Below are positions 1 to 6,450 of a stretch of 7,510 nt of DNA, one piece after another. Position 1 is the stretch's first letter. Every line of letters begins with the position of its first letter. Under the pieces are notes generated by a model. The model saw only the letters and a list, made by a program, of their open reading frames with translations, searched no databases and was not told where the DNA came from. Source of the DNA: Campylobacterota bacterium (GTDB taxonomy: Bacteria; Campylobacterota; Campylobacteria; Campylobacterales; Sulfurovaceae); assembly GCA_015488875.1 (NCBI GenBank), contig WFMX01000001.1, positions 1 to 7,510 on the forward strand. Reading direction: 5' to 3'. The position numbers and the translations under genes are program-made.

Positions 1-233
1 GCTGTAGCGGAATAAAAATTAGCCGCTTCTGATGGTCTCATGTCTTTCAATAACTTCGTAGAGTACTCACGATTGTTATAGATACCTGTACCTACAGAGC
101 TGATGACACCCAAGCCACCCTCTTTACTGACATTTCCTGCTAATTTATCCCAAGAAATTCCTACACCCATACCACCTTGTATGATAGGTTTTTCTATTGT
201 GTGTTTGCCGATTTTGAAAGGTTTGAATGACAT
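1..233 (-). CDS. Nitronate monooxygenase / 2-nitropropane dioxygenase family protein, N-terminal part
   Basis: Partial gene: the frame runs from an ATG at 233 off the left edge, giving 77 codons. The visible protein begins MSFKPFKIGKHTIEKPIIQ and continues into GGMGVGISWDKLAGNVSKEG and GGLGVISSVGTGIY. This is the first strand and FMN-binding glycine-rich loop of the TIM-barrel flavoproteins that include nitronate monooxygenase and the enoyl-ACP reductase FabK. Members oxidise alkyl nitronates with FMN and O2; the true substrate of this copy cannot be told, and a FabK-like role is the main alternative. The active-site His and the rest of the barrel lie outside the window. The start is supported by GAGGA about 8-9 bases upstream, inside the end of tyrS. 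Only 1 bp separates the tyrS stop from this ATG, so it is almost certainly the next gene of the same transcript and may be translationally coupled. Confidence 0.85.
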   Translation of the reverse strand, partial: MSFKPFKIGKHTIEKPIIQGGMGVGISWDKLAGNVSKEGGLGVISSVGTGIYNNREYSTKLLKDMRPSEAANFYSAT

Positions 234-234
234 G

Positions 235-1434
235 CTAATTGATCCTCACTTTTGCAAATTTTCTCTTACCTACTTGTAATATATACTCTCCTAAGCTTAA
301 ATTCATCTTCTCATCAGATATTTTTTCTTGATCTATACGAACAGCACCTTGCTTGATATCTCGTCTTGCTTGAGATGTAGATGGCTCTATACCTACATCG
401 ACCAATGCTTTACATATCCATATGCCATCTTCTAAATCATACTCTTTTATATCTGTTGGTAGTTGATTTGCTTTGAATACATTATCAAACTCTTGTTTGG
501 CTATATTAGCAGACTCTTCATTATAAAATCGTGTAGTTATCTCTAAAGCTAGATTTTCTTTGGCAACTTTAGGGTGAAGTGTCCCATTTGATACATCTAT
601 CTTGACTTGCTCTATCTCATCTAGTGATTTTTCACTGAGTAGCTCATAATAACGCCACATCAAATCATCAGATATAGATAATACTTTGGCATATATATCT
701 TTGGCTGGCTCAGTGATACCTATGAAGTTGCCTAGAGATTTACTCATCTTCTGTACACCATCCAAGCCCTCTAGTATAGGCATCATCAATATAGCCTGCT
801 CCTTACCGACCTCATACGATCTCTGAAGCTGTCTACCCATCAAGAGGTTGAACTTCTGATCTGTTCCACCTAGCTCTATATCACTCTCTAGTGCTACACT
901 ATCGTATCCTTGAAGTAGTGGATACAAAAATTCAGATATAGAGATGTTTTGACCAGATTTGTATCTCTTTTCAAAATCATCTCTCTCAAGCATTCTAGCA
1001 ACGCTAAATATAGTAGTAAGAGCCACAAGTCCATCAGCACCCAAAGCATCTAGCCATTTTGAGTTGAATACCACTTCAGTCTTAGATGGATCTAATATTT
1101 TGAAAACTTGCTCTTGATAACTCTTTGCATTCTCCAATACTGTATCCCTATCCAACCTTTTACGAGTTTCGCTCTTGCCTGTAGGGTCACCTATCATAGC
1201 TGTAAAGTCACCTATGAGTAGCTGTACGGAAGCTCCATACTTTTGAAATGTAGCCAGTTTCTGTAGTAGGACGGTATGTCCTAGATGTAGATCAGCGGCA
1301 GTAGGATCGAAGCCTACCTTGACCTTATAGCTCTCACCACTATCAAAATAAGCTGATATCAGCTTCTCTATCCTCTCTATATCTATGATCTCTGCTGTGC
1401 CTCTAGTGATCTCATCCATTGCTTTTTGTATCAT
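235..1434 (-). CDS. tyrS: Tyrosyl-tRNA synthetase (class I, type 2)
   Basis: Cytosolic enzyme that charges tRNA-Tyr with tyrosine using ATP. The protein has 399 residues, normal for the family. The Rossmann catalytic domain opens with KVGFDPTAADLHLGHT, where HLGH (residues 50-53) is the HIGH motif. The tyrosine pocket is visible as YPLLQGYD (171-178) and ELGGTDQKFN (187-196), and KMSKS (229-233) is the second ATP signature. The last 65 or so residues form an S4 RNA-binding domain, seen in QARRDIKQGAVRID and the closing GEYILQVGKRKFAKVRI. The wording around HLGHT matches the type 2 TyrRS subfamily rather than the E. coli type. The first ATG is chosen because AAAAGG lies 10 bases upstream; a second ATG five codons in has no comparable site. 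It sits 35 bp after spoT with no promoter-like sequence between, so it is read as an operon gene. Confidence 0.97.
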   Translation of the reverse strand: MIQKAMDEITRGTAEIIDIERIEKLISAYFDSGESYKVKVGFDPTAADLHLGHTVLLQKLATFQKYGASVQLLIGDFTAMIGDPTGKSETRKRLDRDTVLENAKSYQEQVFKILDPSKTEVVFNSKWLDALGADGLVALTTIFSVARMLERDDFEKRYKSGQNISISEFLYPLLQGYDSVALESDIELGGTDQKFNLLMGRQLQRSYEVGKEQAILMMPILEGLDGVQKMSKSLGNFIGITEPAKDIYAKVLSISDDLMWRYYELLSEKSLDEIEQVKIDVSNGTLHPKVAKENLALEITTRFYNEESANIAKQEFDNVFKANQLPTDIKEYDLEDGIWICKALVDVGIEPSTSQARRDIKQGAVRIDQEKISDEKMNLSLGEYILQVGKRKFAKVRIN

Positions 1435-1469
1435 ATTTCTACTACCTTTTGCTTGCTTGTTTTATTGCT

Positions 1470-3623
1470 TTAATTGTTATAGGCATCATCAAGGGAGATG
1501 ATATCTATTAGTTTAAATCTCTGAGCAATTTGCTCTTTGAGTACGGATTTTTTACTCTCTATACTCTCTACCTCCATCTGACAGTACTCAGCAGTATCAC
1601 TACTCTTGATACCAAGCTCTATGCTAGTGACATTGAGATTGAGTACAGATAGTTTGCCTAGTAGATCTGCTAATGCACCTTTGCGATTGTATAGACTAAT
1701 GATGAGGCGATATCTTGACATCTTCTTGCTCTTCCACTTTACAAATACCATATCCTCTTTGTCTACGATCATTTGATAAGCTTTTTTACACAATTTATGG
1801 TGTATTATGAGCTTGTTATTTTTATAAAATGCAACTATCTGATCTCCAACTTTAGGGTGACAGCAGTAGTCAAACTCTATATTTTCAATAGGTCTATTGA
1901 TATAGAATTGGAAATGATCCATCTCTCTCATTGTAGGTTTCTTATAACCCCTCTTCATCAACTCCCAAAATCTAACCTGCTTTTTTCCAAGATATTGAGC
2001 TATCTGATGTATCACCTCTTTGTAGTAGTCTAGGTATGTAGGTAGCTTAAATATACTCTGAGTCAACTCCAACTCACCTATGACACCCTTGATACCATCT
2101 GCATCATGTTTGAGTAGGGTGGCTAAGATATTGTAAGCACTGAGTTCATCACTCTCTTTGATCCTACTCCTGCAACTACTTCGTATCCCATCTTTTGCTT
2201 TAGATGTCTTGACAGAGTCTGCCCAAGAGCAGTGCAATCTCACATCGCCATCTGTGAGAATGTTGACTACATCACCATCTTTCAATATAGCAAGTAGGGA
2301 TGATTTGCTTTTGTTTATGAGGGCTGCACTAGCCGTCTCTCCTATCTCGGAGTGTACCGCATATGCAAAGTCCAATGCTAGTGAATTTTTAGGTAGTGTG
2401 TAGTAGTCACCCCTTGGAGAGAAGACAGCTATATCTTCGCTAAAGAGATCTGTCTTTGCCAGCTCATAAAACTCTTCTATAGATTCATTTTGGTAGTTGA
2501 GACTCTCAAGCCATTGTAGATTGACCTTCTCTACACCCTCTTTGTATTTCCAATGTGCTGCGATACCATACTCTGCCAACCTATGCATGTCTTTGGTCCG
2601 TATCTGTGCCTCTACTATCTCATCGTTGTCAAACAGTGTAGTATGTATAGTTTGATATCCATTCTCTTTTGGCAATGCAACATAATCTTTAAACCTAGAG
2701 ATGAGTGGTACAAACTCAAGATGAAGTAAACCCAATACCCTATAGCAATCTATAGGATTTTTGAGGATGATCCGTATAGCCAAAAGATCTAAGACCTCCT
2801 CTATACTGACACCTTTTCTATGCATCTTCAGATAGATAGAGTAGTAGTGTTTAACCCTTCCTACTATTTCAAACTTCTCACGATGATATCCATCTGCATG
2901 CATAACTGTATTGACCTTATGCATGAACTCGTTGAGTCTTATCTGTAGGGCTTGGTTGTTTGATTTGATATATTTGTCTATCACTGCATAGTCATCAGGA
3001 TAGATGTACATAAAGCTGAGATCTTCTAGTGAATTTTTTAATCTTGAGATACCTAGTCTATGTGCTATGGGAGCATATACTACTAGTGTCTCTTCGGCTA
3101 TTCTCTTCTGTTTTTCATCTGTGAGAGCATCTAGTGTGAGCATGTTATGAAGTCTATCGCATAGTTTGATGACTAGCACTCTCACATCTTTGATGGACGC
3201 TATAAGCATCTTGCGGAAAGTAAGAGCAGAGCTTATGAGCTTGTCTCCTGATGTTGATGATGCTAGCTTCTCGTCACGCATAGCTACGATCTTGGTGAGA
3301 CCATCTACTATATGTGCTACATCTGAGCCAAATAGCTCTCTCATGTCTATGAGTGTATACTCCGTATCCTCTACCACATCATGCAGTAGTGCAGCAGCTA
3401 CCATAGTATCTTCTGCACTCACTACAGCAGTGATGCTAGCCACAAGTATAGGGTGGACTATATATGGTTCACCACTCTTTCTCTTTTGACCTTCATGTGC
3501 TTTTAGAGCTAAGTCCAACGCTTTTTCGACGAGTTCAGACTTACTAGGAAGCGTATCATACAGTAGCATGGTTGCCTCTTGGGTTGTACGAATATCCTTT
3601 AAGTTATCTAAAAAAGCGTCCAT
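1470..3623 (-). CDS. spoT: Bifunctional (p)ppGpp synthetase/hydrolase (Rel/SpoT family)
   Basis: Makes and degrades the alarmone (p)ppGpp; 717 residues, full length for a long RSH protein. The N-terminal HD hydrolase domain (about 25-195) keeps its Mn-binding and catalytic residues: R48, H57 in YIVHP, H81-D82 in HDVVEDT, and D156 in KLCDRLHNM. The synthetase domain (about 225-365) has GRVKHYYSIYLKM, D279, NGYQTIHTT and E338 in EAQIRT. The loop reads RFKD (310-313), the RxKD form typical of bifunctional enzymes, not the ExDD form of RelA. A TGS domain (about 396-457), a helical region, a conserved-cysteine module (YCCHPKVGDQI, then HHKLC, about 586-612) and a C-terminal ACT domain (about 636-715) follow. 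In this phylum SpoT is usually the main or only RSH enzyme. GAGGG, 9 bases before the ATG at 3623 and inside the end of rpoZ, sets the start; an internal ATG at codon 19 also has a GAGG upstream but would trim the N-terminus. The 5-bp gap implies co-expression with rpoZ. Confidence 0.96.
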   Translation of the reverse strand: MDAFLDNLKDIRTTQEATMLLYDTLPSKSELVEKALDLALKAHEGQKRKSGEPYIVHPILVASITAVVSAEDTMVAAALLHDVVEDTEYTLIDMRELFGSDVAHIVDGLTKIVAMRDEKLASSTSGDKLISSALTFRKMLIASIKDVRVLVIKLCDRLHNMLTLDALTDEKQKRIAEETLVVYAPIAHRLGISRLKNSLEDLSFMYIYPDDYAVIDKYIKSNNQALQIRLNEFMHKVNTVMHADGYHREKFEIVGRVKHYYSIYLKMHRKGVSIEEVLDLLAIRIILKNPIDCYRVLGLLHLEFVPLISRFKDYVALPKENGYQTIHTTLFDNDEIVEAQIRTKDMHRLAEYGIAAHWKYKEGVEKVNLQWLESLNYQNESIEEFYELAKTDLFSEDIAVFSPRGDYYTLPKNSLALDFAYAVHSEIGETASAALINKSKSSLLAILKDGDVVNILTDGDVRLHCSWADSVKTSKAKDGIRSSCRSRIKESDELSAYNILATLLKHDADGIKGVIGELELTQSIFKLPTYLDYYKEVIHQIAQYLGKKQVRFWELMKRGYKKPTMREMDHFQFYINRPIENIEFDYCCHPKVGDQIVAFYKNNKLIIHHKLCKKAYQMIVDKEDMVFVKWKSKKMSRYRLIISLYNRKGALADLLGKLSVLNLNVTSIELGIKSSDTAEYCQMEVESIESKKSVLKEQIAQRFKLIDIISLDDAYNN

Positions 3624-3628
3624 ACTCT

Positions 3629-3835
3629 TTATCCCTCTAGGTCAACTAATATTTTACCCTCTGCGATTTCGACTAATGCTACATCTGCATATTTAAATCT
3701 CCTGAGATCCATATCTACCAATGGCTGTGCTCCTTTTGCGAGCTGCTCAGCTCTCTTGCCTACTGCTGCGGCAAGGAGGTATCTATCGAAATTTACATTT
3801 TTTAGTGCTTGTGATGTTACTTTCTCTACTCTCAT
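3629..3835 (-). CDS. rpoZ: RNA polymerase omega subunit
   Basis: Small subunit that helps assemble RNA polymerase by chaperoning beta-prime. The protein has 68 residues, at the short end of the usual range for omega. The hallmark segment is FDRYLLAAAVGKRAEQL (16-32), matching the RxxLVxxAxxRARQL helix that contacts beta-prime. A short acidic-hydrophobic tail follows (KYADVALVEIAEGKI), equivalent to the ALxEIxEGxI of other omegas. The N-terminus reads MRVEKVTSQAL and lacks the MAR motif important for ppGpp binding in E. coli. The start is set by a perfect AAGGAG (3843-3848) 7 bases upstream. It lies first in the close-packed rpoZ-spoT-tyrS-nitronate monooxygenase group. Confidence 0.93.
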   Translation of the reverse strand: MRVEKVTSQALKNVNFDRYLLAAAVGKRAEQLAKGAQPLVDMDLRRFKYADVALVEIAEGKILVDLEG

Positions 3836-3842
3836 TTTGTAT

Positions 3843-3848
3843 CTCCTT
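3843..3848 (-). promoter_or_regulatory. Shine-Dalgarno site of rpoZ
   Basis: The minus strand reads AAGGAG, a perfect core Shine-Dalgarno match, 7 bases before the rpoZ ATG at 3835. It fixes the start of this very short gene. Confidence 0.8.
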
Positions 3849-3871
3849 TGTGATTAGATCTATCTACTCTT

Positions 3872-3877
3872 TTTATA
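3872..3877 (-). promoter_or_regulatory. Possible -10 element for the rpoZ-spoT-tyrS transcript
   Basis: The minus strand reads TATAAA inside CAATATATAAAAAG, about 37 bases upstream of rpoZ. No convincing -35 hexamer lies at the usual distance, as is common for sigma-70 promoters in Campylobacterota. A 5-bp inverted repeat (TGATA/TATCA, 3888-3892 and 3902-3906) lies just upstream. The region is AT-rich, so a chance match is possible, and pyrH read-through could also supply rpoZ. Confidence 0.3.
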
Positions 3878-3949
3878 TATTGCTTACTGATATTTCAGCT
3901 CTATCAATTACTTTTTCCCTATTGGCATCCTATGAAAGCAATTGAAGAC

Positions 3950-3988
3950 GATGGCTTTAGCCTCATTAAAGAGTGAAACTAAAGCATC
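3950..3988. repeat. Inverted repeat (hairpin) downstream of pyrH
   Basis: GCTTTAG at 3954-3960 pairs perfectly with CTAAAGC at 3979-3985. GAT at 3950-3952 and ATC at 3986-3988 extend the stem to 10 bp with one bulged G at 3953. The loop is 18 bases. No T-run follows on the minus strand, so it does not look like a standard intrinsic terminator for pyrH. It may mark an RNA processing or 3'-end-protecting structure, or be part of a repeated element. Confidence 0.55.
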
Positions 3989-4010
3989 ACCTCCAATTTT
4001 TACAAGAATC

Positions 4011-4721
4011 CTATTGCACTATGGAGCATTTAGTCTTGTCACCATTGATGATTGCAAGGAGATTACCTTTCTCAAACATATTGCACACTGCTATAGGTAA
4101 ATTATTCTCTTTTGCAAGTGCTATAGATGTATCATCCATCACTTTGATATGCTCATTTAGTGCTTGATCATAGCTGAGTATATCTAGCTTGACGGCATCA
4201 TCAAATTTATGAGGATCTTTGTCGTAGACACCATCGACTTTTGTCGCCTTGATGATCATCTCTGCTCCTATCTCAGATGCTCTTAGTGTAGCTGCAGTAT
4301 CTGTAGTGAAAAACGGATTGCCAGAGCCACCTGCAAAGACCACCACTCTACCTTTTTCTAAATGCCTCCTAGCTCTTCTGACTATAAAAGGCTCACCTAT
4401 CTCTTTGAGATCCAATGCTGATTGCAATCTAGTGTTGACACCTACACTTTCAAGTGCCTCTTGTATAGCTACACCGTTGATCATAGTCGCCAACATGCCC
4501 ATGTAGTCGCCACTAGTCCTGCTGATAACTCCGCCTTTGGACGCACTCAATCCACGGATGATATTTCCACCACCCACAACTATACCTATCTCTATGCCAT
4601 TATCGACCAATTGTTTGATCTCGGTGACTATATACTTCACTATCTCTGGATCTATCCCATATCCATCTTCACCTGCTAGTGCTTCACCTGAAAATTTTAC
4701 CAAAATCCTTTTCGCTATCAT
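4011..4721 (-). CDS. pyrH: Uridylate kinase (UMP kinase)
   Basis: Phosphorylates UMP to UDP with ATP in the pyrimidine pathway; a cytosolic hexamer of the amino acid kinase fold, usually activated by GTP and inhibited by UTP. With the start chosen here it has 236 residues, typical of the family. Seen in order: RILVKFSGEALAG (5-17, phosphate-binding first strand and loop), GIVVGGGNIIRG (46-57), GDYMGMLATMINGVAIQEAL (71-90), and the nucleotide-binding stretch GNPFFTTDTAATLRASEIGA (134-153) followed by KATKVDGVYDKDP. The start at 4721 is set by GGAGGT 5 bases upstream. An in-frame TTG at 4754 would add 11 residues but has no ribosome site and lies upstream of the promoter -10. The gene follows ybiT by 64 bp and appears to have its own promoter; the downstream gene rpoZ is 175 bp away. 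Confidence 0.96.
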   Translation of the reverse strand: MIAKRILVKFSGEALAGEDGYGIDPEIVKYIVTEIKQLVDNGIEIGIVVGGGNIIRGLSASKGGVISRTSGDYMGMLATMINGVAIQEALESVGVNTRLQSALDLKEIGEPFIVRRARRHLEKGRVVVFAGGSGNPFFTTDTAATLRASEIGAEMIIKATKVDGVYDKDPHKFDDAVKLDILSYDQALNEHIKVMDDTSIALAKENNLPIAVCNMFEKGNLLAIINGDKTKCSIVQ

Positions 4722-4726
4722 ACCAC

Positions 4727-4732
4727 ACCTCC
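4727..4732 (-). promoter_or_regulatory. Shine-Dalgarno site deciding the pyrH start
   Basis: The minus strand reads GGAGGT, 5 bases before the ATG at 4721. It selects this ATG over the in-frame TTG at 4754. Confidence 0.85.
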
Positions 4733-4743
4733 AAATAACCGCG

Positions 4744-4749
4744 ATTATA
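4744..4749 (-). promoter_or_regulatory. Promoter -10 element of pyrH
   Basis: The minus strand reads TATAAT, a perfect sigma-70 -10, 22 bases upstream of the pyrH ATG. Transcription would start around 4737, giving a leader of only about 16 bases that still contains the ribosome site. No TTGACA-like -35 lies 17 bases upstream (the hexamer there is CACCCC), as is usual in this phylum. Confidence 0.6.
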
Positions 4750-4760
4750 TCCAAAAGCTT

Positions 4761-4790
4761 ATTAGGGGGTGATTAACACATACGCCTAAT
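4761..4790 (-). terminator. Weak stem-loop at the end of ybiT
   Basis: ATTAGG (4761-4766) and CCTAAT (4785-4790) form a 6-bp stem across the ybiT stop codon, with a possible inner 3-bp GTG/CAC stem. On the minus strand the stem is followed by AAGCTTTTGG, with only four T residues, so termination would be weak and read-through into pyrH is plausible. Confidence 0.25.
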
Positions 4791-6381
4791 GACCATATGT
4801 CTCCACAAATGTTTCATAGTCACCCTCAAAGTCAATGACCGAACCATCACTATTTATCTTGATGATGCGATTGGCAAAGGCATCTATCAGCTCACGGTCG
4901 TGTGTGACACATATGATGCCACCTTGATAGTTGTGCAGAGCTTCTCCTAAAGCCACGATAGCCTCTAAGTCCAAGTGGTTGTCAGGCTCATCTAGTATCA
5001 GGAAGTTGGCAGAATCCATCATCATCTTAGATAGCATGACTCTGTGTTTTTCACCACCAGAGCAGGCATCCACAATCTTCTCTTGATCTTCACCAGAAAA
5101 GAGCATCCTACCAAGTACTTTGCGTAGCTCATCTATGTGCCATTTGGGATCATGCCCCTGTAGCCAATCATATAGCCTCATATCTCCAGATACGAGATCT
5201 GTGGCATTTTGTGGGAAGTAACTAGTGGTTATAGTAGCACCCCATTTGAAGCCACCCTCATCGGGTTTCACATGTTCCATAAGTATCTCTAGGAGTGTGG
5301 TTTTGCCTACTCCATTGGCACCTATGAGAGCTATTTTGTTACCTTTCTCTATCTTTAGCGATATGCCTTCAAAGACTCTATCGCCACCATAACTCTTGCC
5401 AAGATTTTCTATCTCTAGCAGTTCATTTCCTATATCTCTATGTGGTTTGAACATGATAGATGGATCTCTACGACTAGAGAGTTGTATCTCCTCGACATTC
5501 AGCTTGTCCAACTGTTTTTGTCTACTTGTAGCCTGCTTTGCCTTGGATGCATTGGCAGAAAATCTAGCGATGAACTTCTCTAGTTCATCCTTCTCTTTGA
5601 GGGCTTTACTTCTATCCGTCTGAGCCTGCTTTGCTATCAGGTTAGCAGCGATATACCAGTCATCATAGCTCCCTGTAAAGCCTCTGATTTTTGAAAAGTC
5701 AAGGTCAAGTATATGCGTCACTACACCGTTGAGGAAATGTCTATCGTGAGATATCACCACCATCACACCGTCATGTCGCTTCAGCTCATTCTCTAGCCAC
5801 CCTATGGTCTCTATATCGAGATTGTTTGTAGGCTCATCCAATAGTAGTATATCTGGTTTGAGAAAGAGGACTTGGGCTAGTAGTATCTTGAACTTATCTC
5901 CACCTGTGATGGAACTCATCAGCTCGTCATGTTGTGATGCAGGAAACCCTAGAGCCTCTAGTAGCTTCTCTATCTTGACATCGCTCTCATATGTAGGATC
6001 CTCATCTGCACAAATCATCTCTAACTCTGCTAAACGGTTGTTGACTGCATCATCTTCGAAGTCACCCTCCATGTAGAGCTTCTCTTTCTCTTTTTGTGCA
6101 TCAAAGAGCTTTTTATTACCATAGAGTACGGCATCTTTGAGTGAAAACTCTTCAAAGGCGTATTGATTTTGCCCCAACATACCTAGCTTTGCACCTGGCT
6201 GTTTTTGTACCTCTCCATCTGTAGGCTCCAACTCGCCTGCCAATATCTTCATAAATGTAGATTTACCAGCACCATTGGCACCGATCAAGCCATATCTTTT
6301 ACCCTGATCTAGCGTGATAGATATCTTGTCAAAAAGTACCCTCTTTCCATATCTCTGTGTTAAATTCACTGTACTAAGCAC
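4786..6381 (-). CDS. ybiT: ABC-F family ATPase, YbiT type
   Basis: Soluble tandem ABC ATPase with no membrane domain. ABC-F proteins bind near the ribosomal E site and modulate translation; YbiT's exact job is not settled. The 531 residues match E. coli YbiT in length and in landmarks such as RYGLIGANG, FMKIL and RFSANASK. First ABC domain: Walker A GANGAGKST (34-42), signature-equivalent ITGGDKFK (158-165), Walker B ILLLDEPTNNLD (178-189), switch His 212. The linker with coiled-coil character spans about 245-315. Second domain: Walker A GANGVGKTT (354-362), signature CSGGEKHR (440-447), Walker B LILDEPDNHLD (461-471), His 494. Both catalytic glutamates (E183, E465) are present. The first signature departs from LSGG, as also in E. 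coli YbiT; DEPDN replaces the usual DEPTN. The start is GTG at 6381, fixed by AAGGAG 6 bases upstream. It precedes pyrH by 64 bp, which may also receive its transcript. Confidence 0.93.
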   Translation of the reverse strand: MLSTVNLTQRYGKRVLFDKISITLDQGKRYGLIGANGAGKSTFMKILAGELEPTDGEVQKQPGAKLGMLGQNQYAFEEFSLKDAVLYGNKKLFDAQKEKEKLYMEGDFEDDAVNNRLAELEMICADEDPTYESDVKIEKLLEALGFPASQHDELMSSITGGDKFKILLAQVLFLKPDILLLDEPTNNLDIETIGWLENELKRHDGVMVVISHDRHFLNGVVTHILDLDFSKIRGFTGSYDDWYIAANLIAKQAQTDRSKALKEKDELEKFIARFSANASKAKQATSRQKQLDKLNVEEIQLSSRRDPSIMFKPHRDIGNELLEIENLGKSYGGDRVFEGISLKIEKGNKIALIGANGVGKTTLLEILMEHVKPDEGGFKWGATITTSYFPQNATDLVSGDMRLYDWLQGHDPKWHIDELRKVLGRMLFSGEDQEKIVDACSGGEKHRVMLSKMMMDSANFLILDEPDNHLDLEAIVALGEALHNYQGGIICVTHDRELIDAFANRIIKINSDGSVIDFEGDYETFVETYGH

Positions 6382-6387
6382 TACCTG

Positions 6388-6393
6388 CTCCTT
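6388..6393 (-). promoter_or_regulatory. Shine-Dalgarno site for the GTG start of ybiT
   Basis: The minus strand reads AAGGAG, 6 bases before the GTG at 6381. No ATG competes nearby, so this site is the main support for a GTG start. Confidence 0.8.
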
Positions 6394-6410
6394 CTGTATT
6401 GTATCTTGTC

Positions 6411-6433
6411 ACAGGCTTTTAAAACAAGCCTGT
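6411..6433. repeat. Perfect 8-bp hairpin in the ybiT leader
   Basis: ACAGGCTT (6411-6418) and AAGCCTGT (6426-6433) form a perfect 8-bp stem around a 7-base loop, TTAAAAC. No T-run follows on the minus strand and only CTTTAGT follows on the plus strand, so a terminator is unlikely. With the -10 proposed at 6438-6443, the stem would sit at or next to the 5' end of the ybiT mRNA, either as an mRNA-stabilising stem or as an operator over the start site. Confidence 0.7.
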
Positions 6434-6437
6434 CTTT

Positions 6438-6443
6438 AGTATA
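6438..6443 (-). promoter_or_regulatory. Promoter -10 element of ybiT
   Basis: The minus strand reads TATACT in CCGATTATACTAAAG, five of six matches to TATAAT. The expected start is near 6431, about 50 bases before the GTG. The -35 position is T-rich (TCTTTT) rather than TTGACA-like. The opposite strand carries a perfect TATAAT at 6440-6445, but no plus-strand gene follows it. Confidence 0.5.
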
Positions 6444-6450
6444 ATCGGTA

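Larger units (their letters stand above)
3836..4010. other. pyrH-rpoZ spacer with a degenerate PyrH-like frame and an inverted repeat
   Basis: This 175-bp spacer holds no gene I can support. Its part near pyrH has a minus-strand frame open for 36 codons (4018 down to the TAA at 3908-3910). The frame has no ATG, GTG or TTG near its beginning, so translation is unlikely. Its conceptual product includes RILVKIGGDALVSLFNEAK; the first 11 residues match the PyrH N-terminus RILVKFSGEAL at 8 positions. Overlying it is an inverted repeat (GCTTTAG 3954-3960, CTAAAGC 3979-3985). CCTATTG occurs in the same orientation at 3918-3924 and 4010-4016. A decayed duplication or a small interspersed element are both possible. 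The part near rpoZ holds its ribosome binding site and a possible -10. Confidence 0.5.

Noticed and set aside
1435..1469. Possible promoter between spoT and tyrS
   Set aside because: The 35-bp gap has no -10-like hexamer at a sensible place; it holds only the tyrS ribosome site.
3954..3985. Inverted repeat after pyrH as an intrinsic terminator
   Set aside because: The loop is long (18 bases) and no T-run follows on the minus strand.
3721..4167. Plus-strand open frames across rpoZ, the spacer and the pyrH end
   Set aside because: They overlap confident genes on the opposite strand and show no domain, ribosome site or promoter.
4722..4754. In-frame TTG at 4754 that would extend PyrH by 11 residues
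   Set aside because: No ribosome site precedes it, it lies upstream of a perfect -10, and the ATG at 4721 has GGAGGT at ideal distance and gives the usual PyrH length.
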